Assembly: GCA_003280655.1 (NCBI GenBank)
Contig: QCEK01000005.1
Location: 60,098-124,097, forward strand
Direction: 5' to 3'
Origin: Prochlorococcus sp. AG-355-O17
GTDB lineage: Bacteria; Cyanobacteriota; Cyanobacteriia; PCC-6307; Cyanobiaceae
Length of the DNA stretch: 64,000 bases
The notes under the pieces were generated by a model, which saw only the letters and a list, made by a program, of their open reading frames with translations, did no database searches and was not told the DNA's origin. Of the stretch, positions 30,752 through 38,012 are shown piece by piece. Position 1 is the stretch's first letter, and every line of letters starts with the position of its first letter. Both the position numbers and the translations under genes were made by a program.

Positions 30752-31093
30752 ATGCCTTTCCAGAGCACAGTAGGCGACTATCAAACAGTTGCAACCCTGG
30801 AAACATTCGGTTTCTTACCACCGATGACCCAGGAGGAAATATACGATCAAATTGCATACATAATTGCTCAAGGCTGGAGTCCTGTTATTGAGCATGTTCA
30901 TCCTAGTGGAAGTATGCAAACTTATTGGTCTTATTGGAAGCTCCCATTCTTTGGGGAAAAAGACCTTAACTTGGTTGTAAGTGAATTAGAGGCATGTCAT
31001 AGAGCATACCCTGATCATCATGTAAGAATCATCGGATACGATGCTTACACTCAAAGCCAAGGAACAGCTTTTGTAGTTTTCCAAGGACGTTAA
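30752..31093 (+). CDS. cbbS: RuBisCO small subunit, form IA
   Basis: Small subunit that caps the L8 core to form L8S8. The 113 residues begin MPFQSTVGDYQTVATLETFG and contain the core blocks EQIAYIIAQGW-type (YDQIAYIIAQGWSPVIEHVH), YWSYWKLPFFG and CHRAYPDHHVRIIGYD. Together with CbbL it binds the N-terminal repeats of CsoS2, which recruit the enzyme to the carboxysome (established in Halothiobacillus). It is followed at once by a strong terminator-like hairpin at 31117. Confidence 0.98.
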   Translation: MPFQSTVGDYQTVATLETFGFLPPMTQEEIYDQIAYIIAQGWSPVIEHVHPSGSMQTYWSYWKLPFFGEKDLNLVVSELEACHRAYPDHHVRIIGYDAYTQSQGTAFVVFQGR

Positions 31094-31116
31094 ATCTACT
31101 TTTATGTAGTAAATAT

Positions 31117-31151
31117 CTTTCTCCAAAAAATATTTTTGGAGAAAGTTTTTT
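31117..31151 (+). terminator. Terminator or attenuator between cbbS and csoS2
   Basis: CTTTCTCCAAAAA, loop ATA, TTTTTGGAGAAAG: a perfect 13-bp stem followed by six T. It begins 23 nt after the cbbS stop and ends 25 nt before csoS2. The shape fits an intrinsic terminator. As csoS2 to csoS4B continue on the same strand with no other large gap, partial read-through is likely and would make RuBisCO mRNA more abundant than scaffold mRNA. Confidence 0.85.
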
Positions 31152-31176
31152 CAAAAGAGTTTCACATTTGAAGATT

Positions 31177-33474
31177 ATGTCAAAAAAAACCAGTAGAGAG
31201 ATTGCATTAGAAAGAAGAAAGGCGATGAGTGATAGCGGTAAAAAAGCTGCTGCTTATTCTTCGACTACTAAAGATAGAGTTCGATCTTCTCAAGATATAC
31301 AGATTTCTGGTACTCAGTCTTCTTCAAATAATCAAAATATTACTAAACTAGTTACAAAACATATCTCAAAAACCCAGGTAAGTAGAAAGTCTTCTTCAAC
31401 AACTTTATCTAGTAAAAAGTTAGTAATAGAGAGAAGAAAAGCAATGTCTACTCATGGGAAATCAGCAATCACTTCATCCGATAGAACTCGTACTGATGTT
31501 AACAAAGAAAGTCCTGTAAACACACTTAAAACTTCCATAAGCAAAAATCAGGAAGTTAAAAGCTCACATAATACAGAAATTCAAACATCAAAACCAAACG
31601 TTAAAAGAAGAATTAAACAAAAGAGAAAGCCTATTATTAATACAAGTAGAGATATTGTTTTGGCTAGAAGAGAAGCTCAATCCAAACATGGTAAATCAGC
31701 AACTAAACAAAATACCAGTGCAGCTTCTTTAGCTAGAAGGGGAGACCCAGATTTAAGTAGTAGAGAGATTTCTCAGAGAGTGAGAGAGCTAAGAAGTAAA
31801 ACTGGTGCCACAGGCAAAAAAGGTAATGGTAAATGTAGACCATGTGGTCCAAATAAGAATGGAGCCAAACAAAATATTGCAGATGCTAGCTGGAAAGTTG
31901 GTAAAAGTGAAACTGATTCAGGTCAAATAGTTACTGGAACACAAGCTAATAGATCAGTGAAAACTACAGGTAATGAAGCAAGTACATGCAGGACTGTAAC
32001 TGGTACTCAATATATGGGATCAGAAGTAGTTGATCAATTTTGTCAAGATAGACCAAGTTATAAACAGCCACTTAGATCTACTGTGACCTCTACAACATCA
32101 GGTAATAAAGTAACTGGAAATGAAGTTGGTAGATCTGAGAGGGTCACAGGCGATGAGCCTGGAACTTGTAAAAACCTTACAGGAACTGAATATGTATCTG
32201 CTAATCAATCACAGAAGTATTGTGGTGATGTTCCCAAAAATCCTTCAAAGGTTAAACATAGTACTACAACTGATGGATTAAAAGTATCTGGATCACTTCC
32301 TGGTAGATCAACCCTGGTTACTGGAGATGAATCAGGTTCTGGACATCAGTTAACTGGAGATCAATATCTTGGCTCAGAGCCAAATCCAAAAGGTAAAGCA
32401 TTTGAAAAAGTTGGCAGTTACAACACTCTTAATGGGAATAATGTAACTGGTACAGGGGTAGGTAGATCAGACCATATGACAGGTAATGAACATGGAAGTT
32501 GCAAGAATGTAACTGGTGATGAGTACATGGGATCCCAACAATATGAGAAGTTTTGTGGTTCAAAACCAAAACCAGAAGCTAGAAAAGTAGGTTTAAGCCT
32601 TTCTTCAAAGTCAAATTTAATAAGCGGGACTATGACAGGAAGATCAAAAATAGTAACTGGAGATGAACCAGGTTCATGCAAAGTGTTAACGGGAACACCA
32701 TACGCAGGCTTAGATCAGATTAATGAGAATTGTAATAATGAAACTTCTGAAGATATGAAATCACGAGCAACAGTTAATTCAGGAAATAATTCAAATGCCA
32801 GACTTACAGGACAACAACCAGGAATTGGCGGAGTAATGACAGGTGCTAAAAAAGGTGCTTGTAAAAACTTAACAGGAACTCCTTATGTTGGTGGAGATCA
32901 GTTCTCACAAGCTTGTGATAATCCTCCACATGATACTGCTTATGCGAATCCGGAAAAGTCAGCAGGTAACTCTTGGAATGACTTCTCTGTCAAGTCACCA
33001 TCAAGAGATAAATATTCTGAAAAAAATACTCAAGGTGTTACCGGTAATGAATATGAAAATGGTTCAAAGGTAACAGGACCTTTTGATATGGCAGTTGATA
33101 AGGTCACTGGTACTGAAAAATTTAGATTTGAACCGAATAAAAATATTACTTATAAGCAAAAAATGGAAATTGAAGAAGCAGACCGTGCTGCAAAGACACC
33201 AGAAAAAAGACTCGCATCTAGGATTACTGGTGAAGGACAATCTGTAGGAAACGTAACTGGTGACGATTGGGATCGCGGTGATAAGGTAACAGGTACAGAA
33301 GGAGCTTCTTCTAGAAAGAGAAATCCATCTAGAGCAGGTTTCATGAGCGCAATGCCTCCAATGGAAGCTAAAAGAAATGATGAAACAGAAAAACCAGATT
33401 TCTTGATAACTGGATCTAGTGGAAATACTCGTGAAGGACAACTTGTTACCTTTTCAGGTGGTGCAAGAGGTTAA
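31177..33474 (+). CDS. csoS2: Carboxysome scaffold protein CsoS2
   Basis: Intrinsically disordered scaffold of the alpha-carboxysome, 765 residues. The N-terminal region has four basic RuBisCO-binding repeats (about residues 4, 79, 157 and 195; pattern SR-I-ERR-A-S-GK-A). The middle region (about 240-617) has six M-repeats built on VTG/Cys/Y-G motifs that contact the shell. The C-terminal region (from GVTGNEYENG) is shell-anchored, ending LVTFSGGARG. I prefer the ATG at 31177 over a TTG at 31168. M-repeat 3 lacks the conserved cysteines. An in-frame slippery heptamer lies at 33021, at the M/C boundary. Prochlorococcus is generally regarded as making only the full-length form. Confidence 0.97.
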   Translation: MSKKTSREIALERRKAMSDSGKKAAAYSSTTKDRVRSSQDIQISGTQSSSNNQNITKLVTKHISKTQVSRKSSSTTLSSKKLVIERRKAMSTHGKSAITSSDRTRTDVNKESPVNTLKTSISKNQEVKSSHNTEIQTSKPNVKRRIKQKRKPIINTSRDIVLARREAQSKHGKSATKQNTSAASLARRGDPDLSSREISQRVRELRSKTGATGKKGNGKCRPCGPNKNGAKQNIADASWKVGKSETDSGQIVTGTQANRSVKTTGNEASTCRTVTGTQYMGSEVVDQFCQDRPSYKQPLRSTVTSTTSGNKVTGNEVGRSERVTGDEPGTCKNLTGTEYVSANQSQKYCGDVPKNPSKVKHSTTTDGLKVSGSLPGRSTLVTGDESGSGHQLTGDQYLGSEPNPKGKAFEKVGSYNTLNGNNVTGTGVGRSDHMTGNEHGSCKNVTGDEYMGSQQYEKFCGSKPKPEARKVGLSLSSKSNLISGTMTGRSKIVTGDEPGSCKVLTGTPYAGLDQINENCNNETSEDMKSRATVNSGNNSNARLTGQQPGIGGVMTGAKKGACKNLTGTPYVGGDQFSQACDNPPHDTAYANPEKSAGNSWNDFSVKSPSRDKYSEKNTQGVTGNEYENGSKVTGPFDMAVDKVTGTEKFRFEPNKNITYKQKMEIEEADRAAKTPEKRLASRITGEGQSVGNVTGDDWDRGDKVTGTEGASSRKRNPSRAGFMSAMPPMEAKRNDETEKPDFLITGSSGNTREGQLVTFSGGARG
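31894..33030 (+). repeat. Six M-type repeats within csoS2
   Basis: Six protein repeats of about 60 residues, each with the pattern VTG-x(2)-x-GRS, VTGDE-x-GxC, (V/L)TGT-x-Y-x(5)-(Q)-x(4)-C. Five keep both cysteines; repeat 3 (about 32272-32420) reads SGSGHQLTGDQYLGSEPNP and has none. Nucleotide identity between repeats is partial, so this is an old amplification. Confidence 0.8.
33021..33082 (+). other. Candidate -1 ribosomal frameshift element in csoS2
   Basis: A_AAA_AAT in frame (33021-33027), a 4-nt spacer, then AAGGTGTTACC (33032-33042), which can pair with GGTAACA (33069-33075) and CCTT (33079-33082) around a GGA bulge. In the -1 frame a TAA follows at 33045, giving a CsoS2 of about 623 residues lacking the C-terminal domain. 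The hairpin loop is 26 nt, and TTACCGGTAA within it is self-complementary, so the structure is uncertain. Hypothesis only. Confidence 0.3.
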
Positions 33475-33481
33475 GTAAAAA

Positions 33482-35011
33482 ATGCCTTTAAGAGGACTGG
33501 CTAAAGCCAAGAACTTCACATTGGGGCCAACAGCTCCAATGAAAACTTTTACGGAAAATATCCATATACAGACTAAAGAATCAAATAATCTCCGAAATTC
33601 TGGAAAGTCTCATAAATTAACCAACAATATTCAAAATGAAAATCTATTTAGGTATGAAAGCAAAATAAAAAGTGATTTTGACGAAATTGTTCCAACTCTA
33701 AAAGAAATTGCTCGAATTCAACATCACGAAGATTTTATAAATAAGGCTCAGAAAATATCAAGAAAAAATTTGGGAATAGATTTACCTCTCCATGTATTAG
33801 ATAAATCTTGGGTTAAACCTCTTGATATGAGGGCTTTATATGCATGGTGTGCTTTCAAACAGCATGAGAAACTTAGCGACAATTTTTTTAACAATGATCC
33901 ACTTGAAGGTGCTGCTGGAAGTAAGGATGCGGAAGATTTTGAAAAATTTCTCTTAGATTGTGGAATACATTTACTTGATATAACTCCTTGTTCAGATGGA
34001 AGATTAGCTCATTCAGTTGCTTATGTAATGAGAATACCTTTTAGTTCTGTAAGAAGAAGATCCCATGCTGGAGCACTTTTTGATATTGAAAATACTGTTA
34101 ATCGATGGGTAAAAACTGAACATAAAAGATATAGAGAGAATGTTCCTAATGAAGCTCATAAAGATACCAGGTACTTAAAAGTAGTAACTTATCATTTTAG
34201 TTCAGTAGATCCTTTGCATCAGGGATGCGCAGCTCATGGGAGTAATGACGAGTTAGCTGCAGCAGAAGGTAGAAATAAATTATATGCTTTCAAAGAGGCT
34301 GTAGAGAATAGCTTTTGCTGCGGAGCTTCTGTGGATTTAATGTTAATTGGACTTGATACAGACACTGATTCATTGAAAATACATTTATCAACTAGTGATG
34401 GCGGTATAGATTTAGAAAAAACTATTTCTACATTAGAAATTTATAATTCAACAATAAATTTTTCAAAAGAGGATGCGGAGAGAGAAATTTGCCAGATAAT
34501 TTCTAAGCAATCTTCAAAAGATAAACTCAGTGGACTGGAAAAATTTACGTATAAATTAATTGTCAATAATATTTCTCAAATTGATTATGTTAAGAGTTTT
34601 CATCATGGATCTTATGAAGATATTGGACATGCAGAGAGGTTTATTGGAGTAGGTATAGGTTTCAAAGAAGTACATCTCAGAAATTTAACTTATTTTGCTC
34701 ATTTAGATACAGTCGAAGAAGGGGCTCCAGATTTAGATGTAGGAGTGAAGATTTTTACTGGATTAAATGTTTCTCAAGATCTACCTATTCCGGTAGTAAT
34801 AAGATTTGATTACTCTGGAAAAGTACCCGGAGCAAAAGAGAGGGCAATAAATGATTGTGAAAGGGTAAATAATGCTATATCAATTAGATATAAAAATTTA
34901 GTTGATCGAGGTTTGTTACATACTTGCTCTACTATTAGAGATAGAGACAACATTCATTCCGCCCAAATTATTGGAATGTCTTTAGATAAAAAAACAGAGG
35001 AGGCTCACTAA
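33482..35011 (+). CDS. csoS3: Carboxysomal carbonic anhydrase CsoSCA
   Basis: Diverged beta-class carbonic anhydrase that converts bicarbonate to CO2 inside the carboxysome. The catalytic block CSDGR (Cys ligand plus Asp/Arg dyad) lies about residue 167-171, and the other Zn ligands are the His of TYHFSSVDP and the Cys of LHQGCAAH, 11 residues apart as in the Halothiobacillus enzyme. The 509 residues have an N-terminal helical segment with a basic start (PLRGLAKAKNFTLG), which likely binds RuBisCO, and a C-terminal non-catalytic domain. It starts 7 nt after csoS2. Also named csoSCA. Confidence 0.96.
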   Translation: MPLRGLAKAKNFTLGPTAPMKTFTENIHIQTKESNNLRNSGKSHKLTNNIQNENLFRYESKIKSDFDEIVPTLKEIARIQHHEDFINKAQKISRKNLGIDLPLHVLDKSWVKPLDMRALYAWCAFKQHEKLSDNFFNNDPLEGAAGSKDAEDFEKFLLDCGIHLLDITPCSDGRLAHSVAYVMRIPFSSVRRRSHAGALFDIENTVNRWVKTEHKRYRENVPNEAHKDTRYLKVVTYHFSSVDPLHQGCAAHGSNDELAAAEGRNKLYAFKEAVENSFCCGASVDLMLIGLDTDTDSLKIHLSTSDGGIDLEKTISTLEIYNSTINFSKEDAEREICQIISKQSSKDKLSGLEKFTYKLIVNNISQIDYVKSFHHGSYEDIGHAERFIGVGIGFKEVHLRNLTYFAHLDTVEEGAPDLDVGVKIFTGLNVSQDLPIPVVIRFDYSGKVPGAKERAINDCERVNNAISIRYKNLVDRGLLHTCSTIRDRDNIHSAQIIGMSLDKKTEEAH

Positions 35012-35013
35012 TT

Positions 35014-35265
35014 ATGTTAATTTGCAAGGTTGTAAAACCACTTGTTTCTACCAATAGGATTCCTGGTTTTGAACATAAACATCTGCAGGTTGTATTAGAT
35101 GGTTCTTCTAATAAAGTTGCAGTTGATGCTGTTGGCTGTAAGCCAGGAGATTGGGTTATTTGTGTTGGAAGTTCAGCTGCTAGAGAAGCTGCAGGAAGTA
35201 AATCTTATCCAAGCGATTTAACGATTGTTGGAATTATTGATCATTGGGATCCTAACAAGTCATAA
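35014..35265 (+). CDS. csoS4A: Carboxysome vertex pentamer CsoS4A
   Basis: BMV (EutN/CcmL-type) pentamer protein that caps the 12 vertices of the shell. The 83 residues start MLICKVVKPLVSTNRIPGFE and include VDAVGCKPGDWVICVGSSAAREA, the OB-like pentamer fold. It begins 2 nt after csoS3, so translation is probably coupled; csoS4B follows after 17 nt. Confidence 0.97.
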   Translation: MLICKVVKPLVSTNRIPGFEHKHLQVVLDGSSNKVAVDAVGCKPGDWVICVGSSAAREAAGSKSYPSDLTIVGIIDHWDPNKS

Positions 35266-35266
35266 A

Positions 35267-35275
35267 AAGGAGGAT
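35267..35275 (+). promoter_or_regulatory. Strong Shine-Dalgarno before csoS4B, supporting a GTG start
   Basis: AAGGAGGAT lies 7 nt before the GTG at 35283. The next in-frame ATG is at 35292, 16 nt away, too far for this site. It is among the best SD matches in the window and may compensate for the GTG. Confidence 0.7.
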
Positions 35276-35282
35276 ATAAATT

Positions 35283-35531
35283 GTGGAAATCATGAAGGTA
35301 TTAGGAAGGATGGTATGCACTCAAAGAGTCGCTGGCTTAGGTCATATGAATTTACGAATTTTAGAAAATAATAAAGGAAAGAAATTAGTTGCTGTTGATC
35401 CTGTTGGAGCTGGAGAAGGTAACTGGGTTTTTACTGCTAGTGGTTCTGCCGCTAGATTTGCATGCCCTAATCCAGAAGTTCAAACCGATTTAACAATTGG
35501 CGGTATTATTGATTATTGGGAGAGTGACTAA
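35283..35531 (+). CDS. csoS4B: Carboxysome vertex pentamer CsoS4B
   Basis: Second pentameric vertex protein, 82 residues, sister of CsoS4A (MKVLGRMVCTQRVAGLGHMN; VDPVGAGEGNWVFTASGSAARFA). It closes the shell, needed in few copies. GTG start at 35283, supported by the SD at 35267. It is the last clear structural gene of the operon; the PCD-like assembly factor follows after 73 nt. Confidence 0.96.
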   Translation: MEIMKVLGRMVCTQRVAGLGHMNLRILENNKGKKLVAVDPVGAGEGNWVFTASGSAARFACPNPEVQTDLTIGGIIDYWESD

Positions 35532-35604
35532 AATTTTATCTTCAAAAATTTATTGAGAAACTTTGTTGAAGGTATAGTGTAATTAGTCTTGAATAAAGAA
35601 TGTA

Positions 35605-35844
35605 ATGTGGAAAGAAAGAGAATCACCTTTGAGGATTGAAAAAAGATTTGAATTTGATCAATACTCAAAAATTAGTAAATTTATGGAGAAAATTGAGAAA
35701 TTATGCAAAGAAAAGGATATCTATCCTAATATCAGCTTCGGTAAGAATTTTGTAAGTCTTTCAATATTTTTAGATAATAAAGAAATATCAGGCAAAGAAA
35801 AAGTCTTCTCAATGGATATTGATAAATTTTATTTAGAAGATTAG
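35605..35844 (+). CDS. PCD-like RuBisCO assembly factor (acRAF-type)
   Basis: A 79-residue protein with the fold of pterin-4a-carbinolamine dehydratase but without a convincing catalytic His triad. The N-terminus MWKERESPLRIEKRFEFDQY and the strand YPNISFGKNFVSLSIFL resemble alpha-carboxysome RuBisCO assembly factor acRAF. Homologues at the end of cso operons help L8S8 assembly (established for proteobacterial and cyanobacterial forms). The 73-nt gap before it has a possible TATAGT and may hold a separate promoter, though operon membership is likely. It converges on the DUF3136-like gene with a 6-nt gap. Confidence 0.8.
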   Translation: MWKERESPLRIEKRFEFDQYSKISKFMEKIEKLCKEKDIYPNISFGKNFVSLSIFLDNKEISGKEKVFSMDIDKFYLED

Positions 35845-35850
35845 TCCTTT

Positions 35851-36078
35851 TTAATAATTATTTGGCTTTGCAATATCTCTTTTGATTAAAGCCATTAAAT
35901 ATGTTGGTGCTTTATATCTACCAGGTAGACATCTATTTAAAGTTTCAAGATGACCCCAACACACTGTCTTTTCTATATCTTTAACTGAGTTTCCTTTTAA
36001 AATCAATAGTCTAAGAGCTTTGCAAAATAAAGGATAACCTGCTTCTAGTTCATCTATATTAAGCTTTGCTGCTGACAT
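35851..36078 (-). CDS. Small conserved cyanobacterial protein, DUF3136-like
   Basis: A 75-residue soluble helical protein, MSAAKLNIDELEAGYPLFCK, with CWGHLETLNRCLPGRYKAP in the middle. I associate this pattern with DUF3136, a small domain seen in marine picocyanobacteria, but with limited confidence. No catalytic motif. It faces the end of the carboxysome operon and is followed on the other side by ridA on the same strand, with 85 nt between. Confidence 0.6.
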   Translation of the reverse strand: MSAAKLNIDELEAGYPLFCKALRLLILKGNSVKDIEKTVCWGHLETLNRCLPGRYKAPTYLMALIKRDIAKPNNY

Positions 36079-36163
36079 GGATCAGAGATGAATTATCAAC
36101 TAATAATCTATACAACTAAGGTGCACAATTGGTTCATATTTCAAATTTCTCAATAATTAGAAA

Positions 36164-36556
36164 TTAATCTAGAAATGCGACGCAATCTATTTCAACTAAT
36201 ACTCCTTTTGGTAGAGATGAAACTTCCACGCAGGCCCTTGCTGGAGGGTTCTCAATATTAAAAAATTCACTATATATTTTATTGACAATTTGAAAATTAC
36301 TTAAGTCCGTTAAGTAAATAGTTGTTTTTATTACATCCTCTATTTTGGCTCCACCAGCTTTAAGAACTGCTGCGAGATTTTTTAAAACTTGAATAGTTTC
36401 CTTCTCTATATCACCTAAACATGTTATTTCATTTAAAGCTGGATCTATAGCAATTTGGCCAGAACAATATATAAAATCACCAGCTTTTATTGCTTGATTA
36501 TAAGGTCCGACTGGATCTGGAGCATTTGGTGTTTTAATTACTTGTTTTGGGGACAT
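36164..36556 (-). CDS. ridA: RidA-family enamine/imine deaminase
   Basis: Hydrolyses reactive 2-aminoacrylate and related imines released by PLP enzymes such as threonine dehydratase. The 130 residues show the family pattern: NAPDPVGPYNQAIKAGDFIY, YCSGQIAIDP, and the catalytic Arg in PPARACVEVSSLPKGVLVEID. The 24 nt between it and gloB on the same strand suggest cotranscription. Confidence 0.95.
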   Translation of the reverse strand: MSPKQVIKTPNAPDPVGPYNQAIKAGDFIYCSGQIAIDPALNEITCLGDIEKETIQVLKNLAAVLKAGGAKIEDVIKTTIYLTDLSNFQIVNKIYSEFFNIENPPARACVEVSSLPKGVLVEIDCVAFLD

Positions 36557-36580
36557 TTGTTTAAGGAGATACCTCTCTAT

Positions 36581-37321
36581 TTAAACCCATAAATCTTTAT
36601 TTGCTCTTAAAAAAGTAAATTCTTCTAAATTTTTTGCTCTTAAGAAAAGGTTTATTTTCATCTCTTCATCAAGTAAAAATGGAATTGTCAATTCATTAAA
36701 AGAAAGTTTTTTTTCTACTTCCGAAAGTTTATTTTTTATATCTTGATCTTTTGGCTTGAGATTCAATGCCCACAATATATTTGCCTTTGTATATTCATGT
36801 GCGCAATATATGAGAGTATTTTTTGGTAAAGATTTGATTCTTTCAAGTGAGTAATACATTTGTTGATAAGTTCCCTCAAAAATTCTTCCACAGCCTCCAG
36901 AAAATAATGTGTCACCAATAAAAAGAACAGGATTTTCCCCATTCAAAAAGAAGGCAATATGTGAGCTTGTATGTCCTAATACTTCAATTATTTTTATTTC
37001 TTCACCTAAAATTTTCAAAGTTTCTCCATCTTCTACAGATACATTTTGAAAAGGTATTCTCTTTTTCTCTTTGGAGGAAGCAATCACCTTTACATTAGGC
37101 CATCTTTCGATAAGAGACTTCGTCCCTCCAATATGGTCTGAATGATGATGAGTTTGCAAAATAGCTTCTAAGTGAAAATTGTTTTTATTTATATATCTAA
37201 TAACTGGTTCGTGAACAGATGGATCTACAACCACAACGGATTTATCTTTTATCAACAACCAAATGACGTTATCACTTAAAACTCTAAGTCCGATTATATT
37301 TCGAGCTTTATTAAATTCCAT
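36581..37321 (-). CDS. gloB: Hydroxyacylglutathione hydrolase (glyoxalase II)
   Basis: Metallo-beta-lactamase-fold thioesterase that hydrolyses S-lactoylglutathione in methylglyoxal detoxification. The binuclear metal motif is [14 protein letters not shown] ([11 protein letters not shown]), with further ligands in [26 protein letters not shown] and IYCAHEYT. The 246 residues have the C-terminal helical domain of true GloB. It is divergent from hisG by 40 nt and forms a stress/detoxification pair with ridA. Confidence 0.92.
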   Translation of the reverse strand: MEFNKARNIIGLRVLSDNVIWLLIKDKSVVVVDPSVHEPVIRYINKNNFHLEAILQTHHHSDHIGGTKSLIERWPNVKVIASSKEKKRIPFQNVSVEDGETLKILGEEIKIIEVLGHTSSHIAFFLNGENPVLFIGDTLFSGGCGRIFEGTYQQMYYSLERIKSLPKNTLIYCAHEYTKANILWALNLKPKDQDIKNKLSEVEKKLSFNELTIPFLLDEEMKINLFLRAKNLEEFTFLRANKDLWV

Positions 37322-37361
37322 TATTAACTTAGAATGAAGAATCTTTGGAAGAAATTAATCT

Positions 37362-38000
37362 ATGTTTACTATAGCTTTACCAAAAGGAGCTTTGTTAAAA
37401 GATTCAATTTCAACTTTTAAAAGAGCTGGGTTAGATTTCTCTGATGCGTTGGATGAAAATAATAGATCATTAACCTTTGAATCAAATTGCAAACGGGCAA
37501 AAGCTTTATTAGTAAGAAATGGAGATGTTCCTGTTTATGTAAGTTATGGTCAGGCTGATTTGGGTATTGTTGGGTATGACGTTTTACGAGAATCTGAATT
37601 AAAAGTCGCAAAGTTATTAGATTTAGGATTTGGTGGTTGTCATATGTCGTTGGCGGTTAAGAAAAATGGTAACTATTCAAAACCAACTGATCTTCCAGCG
37701 AATTGTAAAGTAGCAAGTAAATTTATAAAAACAGCAAGAACTTATTTTGAAGAATTAAATATTCCTGTAGAAATAGTTCATTTGACAGGATCAGTCGAGC
37801 TTGGTCCTATCACAGGTATGGCAGAGGCAATAGTTGATTTGGTGGCAACTGGAAAGACTCTTAAAGAAAATGGTTTAATTAAAATAGATGATCTTTACTA
37901 CTCGACTGCAAGACTAATTGGAAATCCTTTATCTATGAGGTTAGATGATAATAATCTCAGAGATACTATTTTATCAATAGAATCTACTAATGCTTTATAG
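37362..38000 (+). CDS. hisG: ATP phosphoribosyltransferase, short form
   Basis: First enzyme of histidine synthesis, making PR-ATP from ATP and PRPP. The 212 residues are the short HisG type ([60 protein letters not shown], the PRPP loop), which lacks the C-terminal regulatory domain and needs the HisRS-like HisZ as partner (established). hisZ is not in the window. The ABC transporter gene follows after 12 nt on the same strand. Confidence 0.96.
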   Translation: MFTIALPKGALLKDSISTFKRAGLDFSDALDENNRSLTFESNCKRAKALLVRNGDVPVYVSYGQADLGIVGYDVLRESELKVAKLLDLGFGGCHMSLAVKKNGNYSKPTDLPANCKVASKFIKTARTYFEELNIPVEIVHLTGSVELGPITGMAEAIVDLVATGKTLKENGLIKIDDLYYSTARLIGNPLSMRLDDNNLRDTILSIESTNAL

Positions 38001-38012
38001 AAGATTAGCTAA

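Noticed and set aside
31894..33030. csoS2 repeats as a possible CRISPR-like or recent tandem array
   Set aside because: The repeats are diverged at nucleotide level, in frame and match the known CsoS2 M-repeat architecture.
33064..33441. Minus-strand ORF of 125 codons in the 3' part of csoS2 (also 32418-32681)
   Set aside because: Antisense shadows of the repetitive VTG coding sequence, Ser/Phe-rich, with no start signals.
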